From: Streptococcus suis
Lineage (GTDB): Bacteria; Bacillota; Bacilli; Lactobacillales; Streptococcaceae
DNA length: 64,000 nucleotides
Direction: 5' to 3'
NCBI GenBank assembly: GCA_022354845.1
Contig: CP031970.1
Location: 1,116,001-1,180,000, forward strand
Made by a program: the position numbers and the translations under genes. The stretch's first letter is position 1, and every line of letters starts with the position of its first letter. The notes beneath the pieces were generated by a model. It did not search any database. It was not told the origin of the DNA and saw nothing but the letters and a program-made list of their open reading frames with translations. Of the stretch, positions 37,419-49,499 are shown in pieces.

Positions 37419-40400
37419 TAGTCCTGACCTCCTTTCATTCGTTCCATCCAATCTTGACGCTTGGCCTCTTTGACCATCCGCCGCGCCATTCCCATGTGCC
37501 GATCCGCCTCAAAACCAGTGATTGCCTTCAGCTGCTCACCTGCCACCGAACGCCCATCTTTGGTATAAGGATTAATAGCAAAGCGACCATCCAGGATGTC
37601 CATGGCAGCTTGTTTGTAGAGTTGTTGGTTGTGGTTCAATAAAACCACAAACTCATCTTCCGTATAGAGTTGGTTACGAGTCTGATAAAAATGATTGAGA
37701 CCCAGACTTTCCTCCTTCAAGAAAAGCCCCTTGTAAACCAAGCTCGTATTGGCAGCTACTTCTAGCTGTTCTAAATTCTTCGTATCCTTTAATTTGATAA
37801 TCGGATCCTGCAAATGCAAATACATGGCTCCAAAAACAGGTTTATCCTTGGTTTCATCCAGCTCTTGTAAGGCTGCCAGATAGGTCACCAACTGAGGTTT
37901 AAGACCATTGTAAAAATCCCCAACTGAAAAAGATTGGTCGCTGGACTTGTAATCCACAACGCCAACAGCCTGATTGATTTGCAAGGTATCCAAGCGGTCA
38001 ATGGTACCATTTACATGCACACTCTTACCATTTTGAAGGTCAAAAACTAGCGCCTTATCCTGACGGAAACTCTTTTCCTGACCGTCAATTTCAACCAAAT
38101 CATTATTCCGCAAAATGGTCGCACTGGAGCGAGCAATCTTATCCAGCACCTCCTCCGTATAACGAGAAGCCGCATCCTGGTTATAAAACATAGCAAATTC
38201 TGCCTCGTCACGTGTACGCAGGATGGCCTTGTCCACTTTTTGATCAAAATCTAGCTCAGATTGGTCCATGACCACTCGTTCAAAAATCCGATGCAAGAAC
38301 AAACCATGCTGAAAGGCAGTCGGATGGATGGATTCCTGTTCCCGCAGGCGAAGAACATTACGGACAAAGTAAAGATATTGGTTATTGTAGAAATTGGTCA
38401 AGCTGGATGCTGAAAGATTGAGCGGCTTATCCTCTGGATATAAAGCAGCCAAGGTTTCATCTGAAAGTTGTTTAGAAGCAATATCACCAGTAATGGTCGG
38501 AATTTCAATGCCTTGCGACTCCAATTTCTTCTTCAAATGGCGAACCAAGACTGTCCAGAAGGCCGTCTGCCCTTCCCATTCTTCATTATCAAGAGATGGT
38601 CTTTCTGACTCAATCAAACGGGATAAGAGACTCTTGTAGTGACCGATGTCTTGCGGACTAAGTCTTTTAATCCGTCCACGTTCTTCGGATTTCAGCCCCA
38701 TTTTTTGGAGAATTTTAATATAAGGGGAGAGACTATCTTCACCTTCGTTATAAATCTGAGGAGTAGAAATAACTAACTGTTCCGTCGCAGAATTAAGCAG
38801 AGACATCATAGCAGCATGGTTCTTCTTGATATTCTCTCGGCTGACCAAATCAAAACGTGAAGAACTAGCCGAAACAAGATTGACTTTTTCCATCTCTTCT
38901 TCTGTCAATAGACTGGTATTCTTAGCAACTTTTGGAAAATTAGACTGGCCCATCCCGATAGCATAAACATACTTTGCAGTGTGCGGCTCGATCAAATCAT
39001 AGGATTTAACATTGACCACATCAACCGTTGCAGGAACGGTACGATAGTGACTGGCCTGCATACCAGCCTGTAAAATAGCCAGAAAATCATCCATTTTTAA
39101 TTTTTCTTTTCCGAAAATCTGATAAAAATTCTCTAGAATATGGGTAAAACTTTTCCAGACCTGTTCTTCTTTTTCTTGCTCTACTTCACTCAAATTTCGA
39201 GACATTTTTTCCATATTTTTAGGAAGCTCAATTGCCTCCAAAAAGGCCATGAATTTTTCAAGCAAACTGGCACCTGATTGGGGACCTGCCTTAAACAGCT
39301 GGTTCAAAGGCTCCATAATCTTAGCACGTAGAGGTTCCAAGACAGTCAAATCATAGACAAGCCTTTTCTCCTTGATGATTTCAGCATCATAGTCTGCTCT
39401 GCCATTGACCGAAAAAGCCCTCGAAAAAGCAGCCTGCCCCTTCATATCCGCAAAGAGGATGTAAGACTCAAATAGGTCCAGCTCCTTTTGTGAAATGCTG
39501 GCGTACAAACCAGATTTGAGGAGATTGAGCAGGTCTTCCGCACGGAAACGATAGCGACGTAAGCGTTCCAAGGACTCCACAAAATGGACCAACGGATGAT
39601 GACTCATCTCCTCTGCCTTGCCAAAATAGTAAGGAATATCATACTTGTCAAAAATCTTGCCAATCTGCAACTTGTAGCTATCCACATCACCCAAAAGCAA
39701 CAAGATGTCTTTATAGCGAGCACCTTGATGCACATGCTGACGAATTGCAGTTGCAACTTGCTCCACCTCTTCTTTTTGGTTAACAACCTCCCAGAGTTGG
39801 ATTTTTTCTTGGTCTGATGGAGTCAAGTCAAGCATGGTCCCGCTGTAGTCATAATTGGCTTCCATATTCTTTGAAAACTTACCGATACTGTCCAAGACTG
39901 GCTCTTGACCAATATAAGTAGCCTTAGTCTGGAACTGCGCTGATAACTGACGTAAAAAGTCAACGTTAGCTTGATAAACGTTCCCTTCCGCATAGGCGGC
40001 TTGCACAGCTTTCTTGCTGGCATATACACCAATCAGGATTTCCGACACCCGTTCATTTAAAGCACTTACTAAAGCTTCTTCTTCTGCCGAAAAACGAGAA
40101 AATCCGTCTACCACCAGCACGATGTTCTTCAACTGCTCATCCAACTGACCAGTTTCCACCAAGCTAGTCAGCTGTGTTAACTTAGACTGATGCTCAAAGC
40201 CTTCTTTGGACAAAATGTCAGTTACAGCCAGAAAAATCTTTACCAAATCAGCCTGTTTATCTAGTGACTCCATGGCTTCCAAGTCCAGAATAGACATATT
40301 TGCCCGTTGCAATTCTTTGTATAAAGCAACTAGCTGGTTAATAAAACCAAAATCTGTCTGTAAACGACCATAGACTTTCAAGTCGCCATCATCAAATTGC

Positions 40401-40684
40401 GATAGAACACGAAAGAAAATCATAGCCAGACCAACATCATCCAGCGGTTGACCTGCTTCTTTCCTATCAATCATCAAATAGCGGGCCAATTGCCCAAAAC
40501 GGGTCACGATAATATCAAAAGTTGCCTGTTCAGGCAGGTATTCCAAGACCTTGCGCTCCATCTCAAAGGATAGAGAGTTTGGAGCAATGTAAAAAACTCG
40601 CTTACCTTCCTTAGCAAATTCTGCTGCGGTATCCGTTAAATACTGCGTCAGAGGATTTCGAATATCTGTATAGACCAATTCCAT
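37418..40684 (-). CDS. rexB: ATP-dependent nuclease subunit B
   Basis: AddB-type partner of RexA, 1,088 residues, with a C-terminal nuclease domain ([23 protein letters not shown]). The N-terminal helicase-like region begins [11 protein letters not shown]. The usual Gly-rich Walker A is not obvious at the N-terminus, as in streptococcal RexB. First gene of rexBA. Confidence 0.95.
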   Translation of the reverse strand: MELVYTDIRNPLTQYLTDTAAEFAKEGKRVFYIAPNSLSFEMERKVLEYLPEQATFDIIVTRFGQLARYLMIDRKEAGQPLDDVGLAMIFFRVLSQFDDGDLKVYGRLQTDFGFINQLVALYKELQRANMSILDLEAMESLDKQADLVKIFLAVTDILSKEGFEHQSKLTQLTSLVETGQLDEQLKNIVLVVDGFSRFSAEEEALVSALNERVSEILIGVYASKKAVQAAYAEGNVYQANVDFLRQLSAQFQTKATYIGQEPVLDSIGKFSKNMEANYDYSGTMLDLTPSDQEKIQLWEVVNQKEEVEQVATAIRQHVHQGARYKDILLLLGDVDSYKLQIGKIFDKYDIPYYFGKAEEMSHHPLVHFVESLERLRRYRFRAEDLLNLLKSGLYASISQKELDLFESYILFADMKGQAAFSRAFSVNGRADYDAEIIKEKRLVYDLTVLEPLRAKIMEPLNQLFKAGPQSGASLLEKFMAFLEAIELPKNMEKMSRNLSEVEQEKEEQVWKSFTHILENFYQIFGKEKLKMDDFLAILQAGMQASHYRTVPATVDVVNVKSYDLIEPHTAKYVYAIGMGQSNFPKVAKNTSLLTEEEMEKVNLVSASSSRFDLVSRENIKKNHAAMMSLLNSATEQLVISTPQIYNEGEDSLSPYIKILQKMGLKSEERGRIKRLSPQDIGHYKSLLSRLIESERPSLDNEEWEGQTAFWTVLVRHLKKKLESQGIEIPTITGDIASKQLSDETLAALYPEDKPLNLSASSLTNFYNNQYLYFVRNVLRLREQESIHPTAFQHGLFLHRIFERVVMDQSELDFDQKVDKAILRTRDEAEFAMFYNQDAASRYTEEVLDKIARSSATILRNNDLVEIDGQEKSFRQDKALVFDLQNGKSVHVNGTIDRLDTLQINQAVGVVDYKSSDQSFSVGDFYNGLKPQLVTYLAALQELDETKDKPVFGAMYLHLQDPIIKLKDTKNLEQLEVAANTSLVYKGLFLKEESLGLNHFYQTRNQLYTEDEFVVLLNHNQQLYKQAAMDILDGRFAINPYTKDGRSVAGEQLKAITGFEADRHMGMARRMVKEAKRQDWMERMKGGQD

Positions 40685-40735
40685 CTTTCGTTCTCATTCT
40701 TTCCTGAATATACTATGTCTAGTATATCAAAATCT

Positions 40736-40768
40736 AACAAAAAAATGGTCCAATGGACCATTTTTCGG
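40736..40768 (-). terminator. Terminator upstream of rexB
   Basis: AAAATGGTCC / GGACCATTTT hairpin with T-rich sequence on the minus strand, after the small ORF at 40783. Confidence 0.75.
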
Positions 40769-40782
40769 AAAGATAAAACTAT

Positions 40783-40950
40783 CTAACTACTCTTTTCTTG
40801 CTCTTTAGCTAAACGCTCGCGTTCCAATCGTAGCTTGCGATTGGGATTGAGCTTGTTAAAAAGTTCTTCTAATTTTTCAGCATTCCAAACATCGGCTGCC
40901 GAAACAAAATTCCCATTTTTATCCTTGAAGGATATCGGCTTATCACCCAT
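40783..40950 (-). CDS. Small conserved streptococcal protein
   Basis: 55 residues, MGDKPISFKDKNGNFVSAA then DVWNAEKLEELFNKLNPNRK and a charged C-terminal helix, with a good GGAGGTCTTTATG start. I recall near-identical short proteins in other streptococci, but the function is unknown to me. Confidence 0.75.
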   Translation of the reverse strand: MGDKPISFKDKNGNFVSAADVWNAEKLEELFNKLNPNRKLRLERERLAKEQEKSS

Positions 40951-41233
40951 AAAGACCTCCAATTTATTATTACTTATTCTTAATCAACCGTCACGAACGG
41001 AACAAAATTAGTAAGGTAGCTAGCCAAGTTCCCCTAGGACTTGGCGTAGTTTGACTAGCAAGTTAACTCCCAGTCAAACTGCTTACCTCGCTTTCGAATT
41101 TTCTGGCTTGGACTGAAAAAATCCCTGGCTTCCTCGCTTTTGAATTTTTAGGCTCGGGTTAAAACTGTCCCCCAGATATGGTCGCTTTCGTATTTCAAGG
41201 CGACCAGCTGATACAGTCTATCCCCAGACTGTA
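40951..41233. other. Hairpin-rich spacer between obgE and a small ORF
   Basis: No gene seen. Inverted repeats include CCAAGT / ACTTGG (about 41022-41044), GTTTGACT / AGTCAAAC (41047-41082) and CTGATACAGTCT / AGACTGTATCAG just after obgE (41210-41241), the last a probable terminator. Confidence 0.5.
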
Positions 41234-42547
41234 TCAGTCCACAAACTCAAATTCAAATTTGCCAATACGGACGATATCCCCATCCTTGGCTCCACGCGCT
41301 CGAAGAGCTTCATCAACACCCATGCCACGTAACTGGCGAGCAAATTTCATGACTGACTCATCGCGATCGAAGTTGGTCATTGTAAAGAGTTTTTCCAACT
41401 TGTCACCAGATAGAATCCAACTTGCATCATCTGCACGACTGATCTCAAATTCTGGTTCATCAGGATGAAAGCCATAATATGCTTCTTCCTCTTGAAAGTC
41501 ATCTTCATCATAAAGCAGGAACTCTGGTGTATTTTCAAGCAATTCTGCTGTTGCTTCTAGTAGATTTTCCAGACCTTGATGAGCAATACCAGAAATTGGG
41601 AAAATCTGTGGCAATTCTTCAAACTCATCATAGTTGGCTGCTAATTTTTTCTTGAACTCTTCCAGATGTTCCTTTGCCTCTGGCATGTCCATCTTATTGG
41701 CAACAATAATTTGAGGGCGCTCCATTAAACGAAGATTATAAGTTTCCAACTCATTGTTGATGGCCACATAGTCATCATAAGGATCCCGACCTTCACTAGC
41801 GGACATATCCAAAACATGCAAGATAACACGTGTCCGCTCGATGTGACGCAGGAATTGCGTTCCCAACCCAACACCTTGACTAGCACCTTCAATCAAACCA
41901 GGTAAATCTGCCACTGCAAATGATTCGCCGGACTTGGTCCGCACCATTCCTAAGTTGGGAACAATGGTTGTAAAATGGTAGGCACCTATCTTAGGTTTAG
42001 CTGCTGTAATCACACTGAGGAGAGTTGACTTCCCGACAGATGGAAAACCAACTAGACCAACATCAGCAAGGACTTTTAATTCCAATTCAAGGTTCCGCTC
42101 CTCACCAGGTTCCCCATTTTCAGAAATCTCTGGTGCTGGGTTCTTAGGTGTCGCAAAGCGAATATTTCCTCGACCACCACGACCACCGTGGGCAATAACG
42201 AATTCCTGCCCATTCTCAACCAAGTCTGTAATAATTTTTCCTGTATCAGCATCACGCACAGTTGTTCCTTGCGGTACACGAACAATTAAATCTTCCGCAC
42301 CACGACCATGCATGCCCTTGGTCATCCCCTTTTCGCCATCGTCAGCCTTAAAGCGACGGTTGTAACGGAAGTCCATTAGGGTACGCAAGCCTTCATCTAC
42401 AACAAAGATAACATTCCCACCATGACCACCGTCACCGCCCCAAGGACCGCCATTTGGTACATACTTTTCACGACGGAAGGCAACCATCCCATCGCCTCCC
42501 TTACCTGCCTTGACCTTAATCTTAGCAGTATCTAAAAACATACTCAT
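41234..42547 (-). CDS. obgE: Obg-family GTPase
   Basis: Essential GTPase in 50S assembly and stress control. 437 residues: glycine-rich Obg domain (1-158), G domain with [27 protein letters not shown] and NKMD, and a C-terminal OCT domain (about 360-437). Confidence 0.97.
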   Translation of the reverse strand: MSMFLDTAKIKVKAGKGGDGMVAFRREKYVPNGGPWGGDGGHGGNVIFVVDEGLRTLMDFRYNRRFKADDGEKGMTKGMHGRGAEDLIVRVPQGTTVRDADTGKIITDLVENGQEFVIAHGGRGGRGNIRFATPKNPAPEISENGEPGEERNLELELKVLADVGLVGFPSVGKSTLLSVITAAKPKIGAYHFTTIVPNLGMVRTKSGESFAVADLPGLIEGASQGVGLGTQFLRHIERTRVILHVLDMSASEGRDPYDDYVAINNELETYNLRLMERPQIIVANKMDMPEAKEHLEEFKKKLAANYDEFEELPQIFPISGIAHQGLENLLEATAELLENTPEFLLYDEDDFQEEEAYYGFHPDEPEFEISRADDASWILSGDKLEKLFTMTNFDRDESVMKFARQLRGMGVDEALRARGAKDGDIVRIGKFEFEFVD

Positions 42548-42566
42548 AATTAACCTATTCTTTCCT

Positions 42567-42593
42567 AGAAAAAAACGCTTAATAGCGTTTTAT
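42567..42593 (-). terminator. Terminator upstream of obgE
   Basis: AAAACGCTATT / AATAGCGTTTT hairpin-like palindrome followed by T on the minus strand. Confidence 0.55.
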
Positions 42594-42752
42594 ATCCTGT
42601 ATTCACAAACAAAGTGCTAATAAATAAGAAACCATTTTTAAGGTATCAATGCCGTTTTTTTTAAGAAATACTGACAGTATCTTGAAAAAACAAACGTTGA
42701 GTAGCTTAAAAACTAGCCTTAGATAGAAGAGCTGAACTATGAATACAGTTTC

Positions 42753-42881
42753 TTAATTCATCAATGCATTGATTGCTGGTAAAATCAAGCCTGCTAATGT
42801 CGCGACTACCATCACGACAACAATTACTAAAGTAACTATTTCAAATGTTGATTTCTTGTGTTTTTCTTCACCAAAAGCCAT
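42753..42881 (-). CDS. Small single-helix membrane protein (DUF4044-like)
   Basis: 42 residues: MAFGEEKHKKSTFEIVTL followed by a long hydrophobic helix (VIVVVMVVATLAGLILPA). A ribosome binding site, GGAGAAAGCA, precedes the ATG. The layout matches the short DUF4044 proteins of streptococci. Confidence 0.75.
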   Translation of the reverse strand: MAFGEEKHKKSTFEIVTLVIVVVMVVATLAGLILPAINALMN

Positions 42882-43044
42882 TGCTTTCTCCTTATTCAGT
42901 CATAGATAATTTATTTTACCATAAATCAGTAGAGCTTTCAAATTTCATCTCTATCTGATATAGGATAATAATAAAAGACTGCCTCTCAGCCGTTGACCAG
43001 AAAGACAGTCCTTGTATTCTTCAAAATAAGTTAGAATTTGAAAT

Positions 43045-43428
43045 CTAACCAGATACCAATCGTTTCAAATTCAATCCAATTCCAGCAATCATCAGTAATC
43101 CACTAATAAAATATCCAACTGGAAATTCAGTTATACTACTCCAAAATTCTTCTCCTAGTGACAGAATGGGTGAGCAATAAAAATACAAGGCAACCATGGA
43201 AGTCATGACAAAAACAATCAATTGACTATTCTTGTAACCTTGATAATTTATGAAGATAAGGGCTAAAAAAATTAGAATAGAAGACAAGGAAAACAAGTTT
43301 TGACTGAAATACTTCCAACCTGACACAAGAATAATAGAATAATTATCACTGTCAGCTACATACACAAATGGAAATAGTAATGAGAATATGAGCAATATTC
43401 CAATTATATGCATAATATATTTTTTCAA
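43045..43428 (-). CDS. Hypothetical four-helix membrane protein
   Basis: 127 residues with four predicted membrane segments, beginning MKKYIMHIIGILLIFSLLFP. There is no recognisable motif. Base composition is more AT-rich than its neighbours, so it may be acquired. Upstream (43440-43600) an open frame without a start codon (ending VEAYAVILETNDIER) may be a gene remnant. Confidence 0.55.
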   Translation of the reverse strand: MKKYIMHIIGILLIFSLLFPFVYVADSDNYSIILVSGWKYFSQNLFSLSSILIFLALIFINYQGYKNSQLIVFVMTSMVALYFYCSPILSLGEEFWSSITEFPVGYFISGLLMIAGIGLNLKRLVSG

Positions 43429-43695
43429 AAATCTTCACCTATCTTTCTATATCGTTTGTTTCTAGAATCACAGCATATGCTTCAACAGGTACCGATAAAC
43501 TCTTGTCTTGAGCAATTCTGAATTCTTCTGTTTCATCTACATCAGAGTCTGCATAAAGAATAGGATAAGGTAGAACAAAAACTGAAAAATAAAGCTTACC
43601 AAGTACTTAATAAAAATAGCATAATATATTTTGCAAATATTGTAAAGCATTTATATGTCTTTTTATTCAAATTTTTCGTATTTTTTTCATTTTCA

Positions 43696-45465
43696 TTATT
43701 TCATTTTTTCTTTCACTCTTTCCGCCACCTTATAGGGAACACCTACATCTGCAATTTCTTGGACACTTGCCAATTGGATTTTTCCAATTGATTTGAAGTG
43801 TTTCATCAAGGCCTGCTTTCGTTTTGGTCCCAAGCCATCAATACCATCCAATTTGGATGAGAAAGAATTTTTAGACCGGACCTGACGATGAAAATCAATG
43901 GCAAAGCGGTGAACCTCATCCTGAATCCGATGCAGGAGGAAAAATTCCTGTGAATTACGTGGCAACTCAACTACTTCCAACGGATTTCCAAAGAGCAATT
44001 CATGGGTTTGGTGCTTGTCATTCTTCTGCAAACCTGCAATTGGTATAGACATGCCTAACTCCTGCTCGATGACCTGCTTAGCAATGTTGACCTGCCCCTG
44101 ACCACCGTCAATGATAATCAAATCAGGCGGTGTCAAACCGTCCCGAAGTACCCGACTGTACCGCCGCTGCAAAACTTCCCGCATGGAAGCATAATCATCT
44201 GGCCCTTCCACCGTCTTAATCTTATACTTGCGGTATTCTTTTTTATTAGGAACCCCATTTTCAAAGACCACCATGGCCGATACAGGGCTAGTCCCCATAA
44301 TGTTGGAGTTATCGAAAGCCTCAATCCGCACAGGCGTCGGAATCCCCAAAAGCTGACCGATATTTTCTACAGCACCGTAGGTCTTCTCCAGATTTTTCTC
44401 CAAAAGATTAAACTTCTGCTCCAGACTGACACGCGCATTCTTGGTTGCCAAATTGATGAGTTGCTTCTTCTCGCCACGCTGAGGCTTGATGACCTTAGTA
44501 TCTACCAGTGCTTCTACGGCTTCTTGGTCAATATCTTGCGGTATCAAGACCTCTGAGGGAATCAAATGTTGCTGGTCCCTGTAAAACTGACCGATGTAGG
44601 TCAAAAAGTCTTCATCCGCATCATTATAATATGGAAAAAGATTGACATTCCGCTCAATCAATTTCCCCTGACGAACAAAGAAAACCTGCACACACATCCA
44701 TCCCTTGTCAACATAGTAACCAAAGACATCCCGATTCTGCAAATCATGAGCCATAACCCGTTGCTTGGTTCGCAGAGTTGAAATAGATTGAAGAATATCT
44801 CGATATTCCGCAGCTCTTTCAAATTCAAGATTGGTTGCAGCAACTTTCATTTTTTCTTGCACCTGTTTAACAATCTTATCATCGTGTCCTGTTAAGAATT
44901 GAGCAACTTCCTTACTCATCTTATTATAATCAGAAAGACTAGGCATCTTGTCCCCGTGGGCCAAACATTGGCCCAAGTGATAATACATACAGTACTTGTT
45001 CTCAGGCAATTTGCACTTGCGGAAAGGATACAGACGCTCCAATAGTTTGAGGGTCTGGTTAGCCGCACCCACATCTGGATAGGGACCAAAATACTGACCG
45101 CCATCCTTTTTAATCTGCCGTGTTATCATCAGCCGTGGATGACGTTCTTTGGTAATTTTGATAAAGGGATAGGACTTGTCATCCTTTAACATGATGTTAT
45201 AGCGAGGCTTGTTTTCCTGAATCAGATTGATTTCCAGTAAGAGCGCCTCGATATTGGAATCTGTTACGATAAATTCAAAATCGGCAATTTCAGATACTAA
45301 AGCTTCAGTCTTGGTATCATGAGCCCCACGAAAATAAGACCGCACCCTACTACGCAGGTTTTTGGCCTTACCAACATAAATAATCTTTCCGTACTTGTTT
45401 TTATGGAGGTAACAGCCAGGACTATCTGGAAGTAACTCTAACTTATGTTTAATGATTTCGTTCAT
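43696..45465 (-). CDS. uvrC: Excinuclease ABC subunit C
   Basis: Dual-incision nuclease of nucleotide excision repair. 589 residues: N-terminal GIY-YIG domain ([20 protein letters not shown]), UVR motif ([13 protein letters not shown], about 205-217), RNase H-like C-terminal nuclease ([18 protein letters not shown]) and a terminal helix-hairpin-helix ([14 protein letters not shown]). Confidence 0.97.
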   Translation of the reverse strand: MNEIIKHKLELLPDSPGCYLHKNKYGKIIYVGKAKNLRSRVRSYFRGAHDTKTEALVSEIADFEFIVTDSNIEALLLEINLIQENKPRYNIMLKDDKSYPFIKITKERHPRLMITRQIKKDGGQYFGPYPDVGAANQTLKLLERLYPFRKCKLPENKYCMYYHLGQCLAHGDKMPSLSDYNKMSKEVAQFLTGHDDKIVKQVQEKMKVAATNLEFERAAEYRDILQSISTLRTKQRVMAHDLQNRDVFGYYVDKGWMCVQVFFVRQGKLIERNVNLFPYYNDADEDFLTYIGQFYRDQQHLIPSEVLIPQDIDQEAVEALVDTKVIKPQRGEKKQLINLATKNARVSLEQKFNLLEKNLEKTYGAVENIGQLLGIPTPVRIEAFDNSNIMGTSPVSAMVVFENGVPNKKEYRKYKIKTVEGPDDYASMREVLQRRYSRVLRDGLTPPDLIIIDGGQGQVNIAKQVIEQELGMSIPIAGLQKNDKHQTHELLFGNPLEVVELPRNSQEFFLLHRIQDEVHRFAIDFHRQVRSKNSFSSKLDGIDGLGPKRKQALMKHFKSIGKIQLASVQEIADVGVPYKVAERVKEKMK

Positions 45466-45745
45466 AGATTAATTATATCAGAATCAGAAATAGTAAGTCT
45501 ACTATTGATCATCAAACTGCTTTATTCTCAAATTCTTTAAAACAGCTGTATGGTCACTACCTACAAAAAATAATTGATTTTGTATTAATTAAGCAGTATA
45601 ATAACATTAAAAATATAAATATGTTTATTCTTTTACACTTCCAAAATGGCTTTACGACACATTGGTTTAATATTCGATGACTAAAAGAAAGGCCATTTTA
45701 AAGTCTGTAGAATAGGCAAGCCTAGGGAAATATGAGGAGAAAAAT

Positions 45746-46489
45746 ATGATACAATTTGACCACGTTACAAAAGCTTATGGCGAAACCCTTGCACTTGACG
45801 ATCTTAATTTAAGGATTGAGAGTGGAGAGATTTTCGGTTTGATTGGACACAATGGTGCTGGTAAAACAACAACGATTAGTCTATTAACCTCTATTATTGA
45901 AGCGACTGAGGGGCTCGTCTTGGTCGATCAGTTAAATTTAGCTGAACACCGCAATGCCATAAAAAAACGTATCGCTTACGTTCCAGACTCTCCAGATATC
46001 TTTCTCCACCTAACTGCATACGAGTATTGGAATTTTATGGGTAAAGTCTACGAGGTCCCTCAGAATTTGATTGATGAACGAATCTGCAAATTAGGACAAC
46101 TGTTCGATATGACAACTCGTCAGCACGAAACCATTGACAGTTTTTCTCATGGTATGCGGCAAAAGACAATTATCATTGGCGCGCTTATTTCCAATCCTGA
46201 TATTTGGATATTGGATGAACCATTAACTGGACTGGATCCACAGGCTTCCTTTGATTTGAAACAGATGATGAAAGAACATGCAGCTGCTGGCAATACCGTC
46301 TTATTCTCAACACATGTATTGTCAGTTGCAGAACAATTATGTGACCGTATCGGAATTCTGCGAAAAGGCCGCTTGATTTTTCTTGGAAGCCTTGACGAAT
46401 TGAAATCACAATATCCAGATAAGGATTTAGAAACAATTTATCTGGAATTAGCAGGACGCCAACAAGATAAGGCAGGTGAGGAAGCATGA
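45746..46489 (+). CDS. ABC transporter ATP-binding protein
   Basis: 247 residues: Walker A GHNGAGKTTT, a signature modified to SHGMRQK, and Walker B WILDEPLTGLD. Paired with a large two-half permease that begins 4 bp before its stop. The substrate is unknown; no peptide or resistance gene is adjacent. Confidence 0.85.
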   Translation: MIQFDHVTKAYGETLALDDLNLRIESGEIFGLIGHNGAGKTTTISLLTSIIEATEGLVLVDQLNLAEHRNAIKKRIAYVPDSPDIFLHLTAYEYWNFMGKVYEVPQNLIDERICKLGQLFDMTTRQHETIDSFSHGMRQKTIIIGALISNPDIWILDEPLTGLDPQASFDLKQMMKEHAAAGNTVLFSTHVLSVAEQLCDRIGILRKGRLIFLGSLDELKSQYPDKDLETIYLELAGRQQDKAGEEA

Positions 46490-48096
46490 AGAAGTCCATC
46501 ATCTGGGAATTGATAAAAATTAATATTTTATATTCCAACCCACAACTGCTGGCCTCTGTCAAAAAGAAACAGAATAAAAAGAAAAATGCATCATTTTCAG
46601 CCTATAAAAGTATCCTACGGCAACAAATCTTTATGATGATCATGTTCGCTTTTATTTACACTGTTTTCTTTTTAGGCGTAGATTATTCAGAATCAGTTGG
46701 ATTTTTCTCACTCCAACTTTCCATCTTTGCCATTATGTCGATTGTCTATGGATTCACTGGATTTTTCTCAGTGTTCTACGACAGTAAGGATACAAAATTA
46801 TACCTCGCTTTGCCACTGCGTTCACAGGACGTATTCATCGCAAAAGTCTTGTCTGCACAAGGCATGGTTCTACCTTTCCTCATGCCCTGTCTTTCTCTTT
46901 TATCGATTACCTATTGGCAAATAGGCGGAGCTCCTGCACTCATTGCCGTTTTACCATCATTTATCCTATTGTGGCTGTTCATAAACATTATCAACTTGGT
47001 CCTTTTACATTTTATCGGTCAAGTATTGCGTAAAAGTTCACAAAAGACCATGATTTCAACAATCCTGATGACGGTGTCCACACTCATTGCGATTGGTGCA
47101 ATGCTATTTCTTCAATCTCAACAAATTGTTTCATTAGAATCTAATGGGTTTGTCAACTTCCCAAAAATACCAATTTTTGTAGGATTTCATTACATCGTCA
47201 GCCAACCTTTATCACTAGAAACTGCCATCAACTTCCTACTACCGCTCGCAATCACACTTGGCTTAGTATACTATATCGTAAAAGAGATAATGCCTCACTA
47301 TTTCGATCAGTTATTAGAAATTGATGCCGTTTCTGGCCAAACCCGCAAGAAAAAACCTGCAAAACTACCAAGCAATTTACAAAAAGCCTTGGTAAAACAC
47401 CATCTATCTACACTGAAAGATAGCAACCTGTTGGTTCAAAGTTTTGTCCAGCCTGTTGTGATTGGTTTTGCATTGTATCCGAGTGTCTCACGATTTGCTA
47501 ATGACGGAGGATTGAGTACAATATCACCTGATTATTTTGGCATTGCTATGTTAATCGGTATCCTATTAGGAAGTATGTTTGCTGGTGTAACAACATTTTT
47601 AGGAGTTGCGATGTCCCTAGAGAAGGAAAATTATCATTTTATCCGTACATTACCTCTCTCCTTTAAACAATTTACTATTCAAAAATTTAAAGTCATTGCA
47701 TTTGTACAATTCCTACTTCCAACTATTTTATACTTCACCTTAGCCTTTGTGCTATTTAAAGTTCACCTTCTTTTATCCATTTTCTTTACAATAGGGCTTC
47801 TACTTTCTGCCCTATTGGTTGGCCAGATTTACTATTGGCGCGATCAACGACTATTAGTTCTCAATTGGCAAAATAGCAATCAATTATTTGGCCGTGGAAG
47901 TGGGCAATGGCTGATAGCTGGAAGCATACTCTTGACGATGATGGTTGGTGCTATCTTAGTCACCATCAGCATTTTCGTCGCAAATGCCTATAATGCTGTT
48001 TATGTTAGTGCAGCTCTACTAACCCTTATTTTGGTTGCAGCAACCTTACTCCAAGTATTTCTTCACAAGGCATATTGGAGCAAACTACCGCAATAA
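46486..48096 (+). CDS. ABC transporter permease
   Basis: 536 residues with about 12 membrane helices in two groups separated by a basic hydrophilic linker (GQTRKKKPAKLPSN, near residue 285). Overlaps the ATPase gene (ATGA). Function is not evident from the sequence. Confidence 0.8.
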   Translation: MKKSIIWELIKINILYSNPQLLASVKKKQNKKKNASFSAYKSILRQQIFMMIMFAFIYTVFFLGVDYSESVGFFSLQLSIFAIMSIVYGFTGFFSVFYDSKDTKLYLALPLRSQDVFIAKVLSAQGMVLPFLMPCLSLLSITYWQIGGAPALIAVLPSFILLWLFINIINLVLLHFIGQVLRKSSQKTMISTILMTVSTLIAIGAMLFLQSQQIVSLESNGFVNFPKIPIFVGFHYIVSQPLSLETAINFLLPLAITLGLVYYIVKEIMPHYFDQLLEIDAVSGQTRKKKPAKLPSNLQKALVKHHLSTLKDSNLLVQSFVQPVVIGFALYPSVSRFANDGGLSTISPDYFGIAMLIGILLGSMFAGVTTFLGVAMSLEKENYHFIRTLPLSFKQFTIQKFKVIAFVQFLLPTILYFTLAFVLFKVHLLLSIFFTIGLLLSALLVGQIYYWRDQRLLVLNWQNSNQLFGRGSGQWLIAGSILLTMMVGAILVTISIFVANAYNAVYVSAALLTLILVAATLLQVFLHKAYWSKLPQ

Positions 48097-48111
48097 GAAA
48101 AACAAAATAGA

Positions 48112-48153
48112 TTAAAAAAACGACACAGCATGTTCAGACTGTGTCGTTTTGAA
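48112..48153. terminator. Terminator after the ABC permease gene
   Basis: AAAACGACACAG / CTGTGTCGTTTT hairpin with a 10-nt loop, usable in both directions between convergent genes. Confidence 0.85.
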
Positions 48154-48159
48154 TTGTTT

Positions 48160-48609
48160 TTATTCTTGTTCTGCGTAGTATTCCTGACCATAATCTGCAA
48201 CCTCAGCATTCACTTGCCATGAAATACCAAATTTATCCGTTACATTACCATAGGCTGGTGACCATGGAACTGCTTGAAGTTCCATATTAATCGCTTTAGC
48301 ATCTTGTGATAATTTGTCATAGAAAACCTTAGCAGTTTCTGCGTCATCGGTTATCAGGGCAACCGTGATGTTATCGCCTGCTGTATAAGGCATTTCTGGG
48401 CTGTTGTCTGATAACATGAAACGTTGACCGTTAGGCAAACGTAACTGAGCATTCATAACATTATTTTCCAATTCTGCAGGGCAATCTGGCAAGAAATCTT
48501 TAAATAAATTCACTTGTTCGATAAATGCACCGAGTGCTTCTTTGTAAAAGTCAATAGCTTCCAAACCATTACCGTTTGTTACCAAATATACTTCCATTGC
48601 TTTAATCAT
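48160..48609 (-). CDS. PhnB-like VOC-family protein
   Basis: 149 residues of the glyoxalase/VOC superfamily, PhnB-like subgroup: IDFYKEALGAF, LRLPNGQRFMLSDNSPEMP, then AYGNVTDKFGISWQV. A later start at the ATG 4 codons in (MEVYLVTNG) is also possible. Substrate unknown. Confidence 0.8.
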   Translation of the reverse strand: MIKAMEVYLVTNGNGLEAIDFYKEALGAFIEQVNLFKDFLPDCPAELENNVMNAQLRLPNGQRFMLSDNSPEMPYTAGDNITVALITDDAETAKVFYDKLSQDAKAINMELQAVPWSPAYGNVTDKFGISWQVNAEVADYGQEYYAEQE

Positions 48610-48705
48610 GATGGAACTTCGAATTTTTTAATGATTCATTATAACACGAGTGAATCATACGGACAAATCTTTCGTCTCGGTCTTAAAATTTTTATTTTGA
48701 TAAGC

Positions 48706-49458
48706 TTATTCTTGGTAATCGCCACCAGGAACACCATAATATTCTTCTAAGGTTAAACCAGATTGATAAATATCCGTTGCTTCTTGACCAATGTAGCGAA
48801 CATGCCATGATTCTGCAATATAGCCAGTACTACTTTCCTTTCCTGGTTGGTAGCGTACTATAAATCCGTACAAACGAGCGTTATCTGCTAGCCATTTTGA
48901 AGCTGTTGGCTCTTCTAATAAATTGCCAGCAGAATCCAATATATCAAAAGCTAAACCAGTTTGGTGCTCACTATAGCCTGGTCGAGCAGAATAAGTGTCT
49001 GCTACAGCCTGTCCTTCTTGATTGACATAGGATTGGTAGAGTGTGGCCTGGGTTTCATATGACCGGAAGCCACTGTAATTATTTGAAACATCAAATCCTT
49101 TCGCTTGCATGTCTGCAACTAATTGCTGAAAAGCAGCCAGTGCTTCTGGATTTTCCCCTGGTGCATAGTCTTTCGCAAGAGGGTGTTTCTTATTGGCAAT
49201 AACTACTTCACCATATTTCCCTTGAACACTATAATAAGAACCATTGAAGGTTGCTTTAGTGGATGTTCCTGTTTCCGAACTACTAGATTCAATCGTTTCT
49301 TCTCCCGTTGAAGAGCTCTGAGCGGAGCTATTAGTTGTCTGAGTTTGAGCCTCAGTAATTTCAGTTGATGTTGAGGAGCTTGCTTTAGTAGAATTACTCT
49401 GCTGGCTACAACCAGCTAATACTAAACAACACACCATTCCGAACATGTATTTTTTCAT
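48706..49458 (-). CDS. ldcB: L,D-/D,D-carboxypeptidase lipoprotein (VanY/LdcB type)
   Basis: 250 residues. The lipoprotein signal ends LVLAGC (Cys about 17), and a Ser/Thr-rich linker (to about 75) follows. The M15B peptidase domain has SGFRSY-like NYSGFRSYETQ, YSARPGYSEHQTGLAFDI (zinc His and Asp) and ESWHVRYIG (Glu, His). It trims peptidoglycan stem peptides at the membrane surface. MKKYMFGM is the likely start; the upstream ATG adds only MCDKK. Confidence 0.88.
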   Translation of the reverse strand: MKKYMFGMVCCLVLAGCSQQSNSTKASSSTSTEITEAQTQTTNSSAQSSSTGEETIESSSSETGTSTKATFNGSYYSVQGKYGEVVIANKKHPLAKDYAPGENPEALAAFQQLVADMQAKGFDVSNNYSGFRSYETQATLYQSYVNQEGQAVADTYSARPGYSEHQTGLAFDILDSAGNLLEEPTASKWLADNARLYGFIVRYQPGKESSTGYIAESWHVRYIGQEATDIYQSGLTLEEYYGVPGGDYQE

Positions 49459-49499
49459 TTTTTTATCACACAACTTTCATTCGTTGCTTACATTGTAAC

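Noticed and set aside
43439..43600. Open frame ending VEAYAVILETNDIER as a gene
   Set aside because: No start codon or ribosome binding site; at most a remnant.
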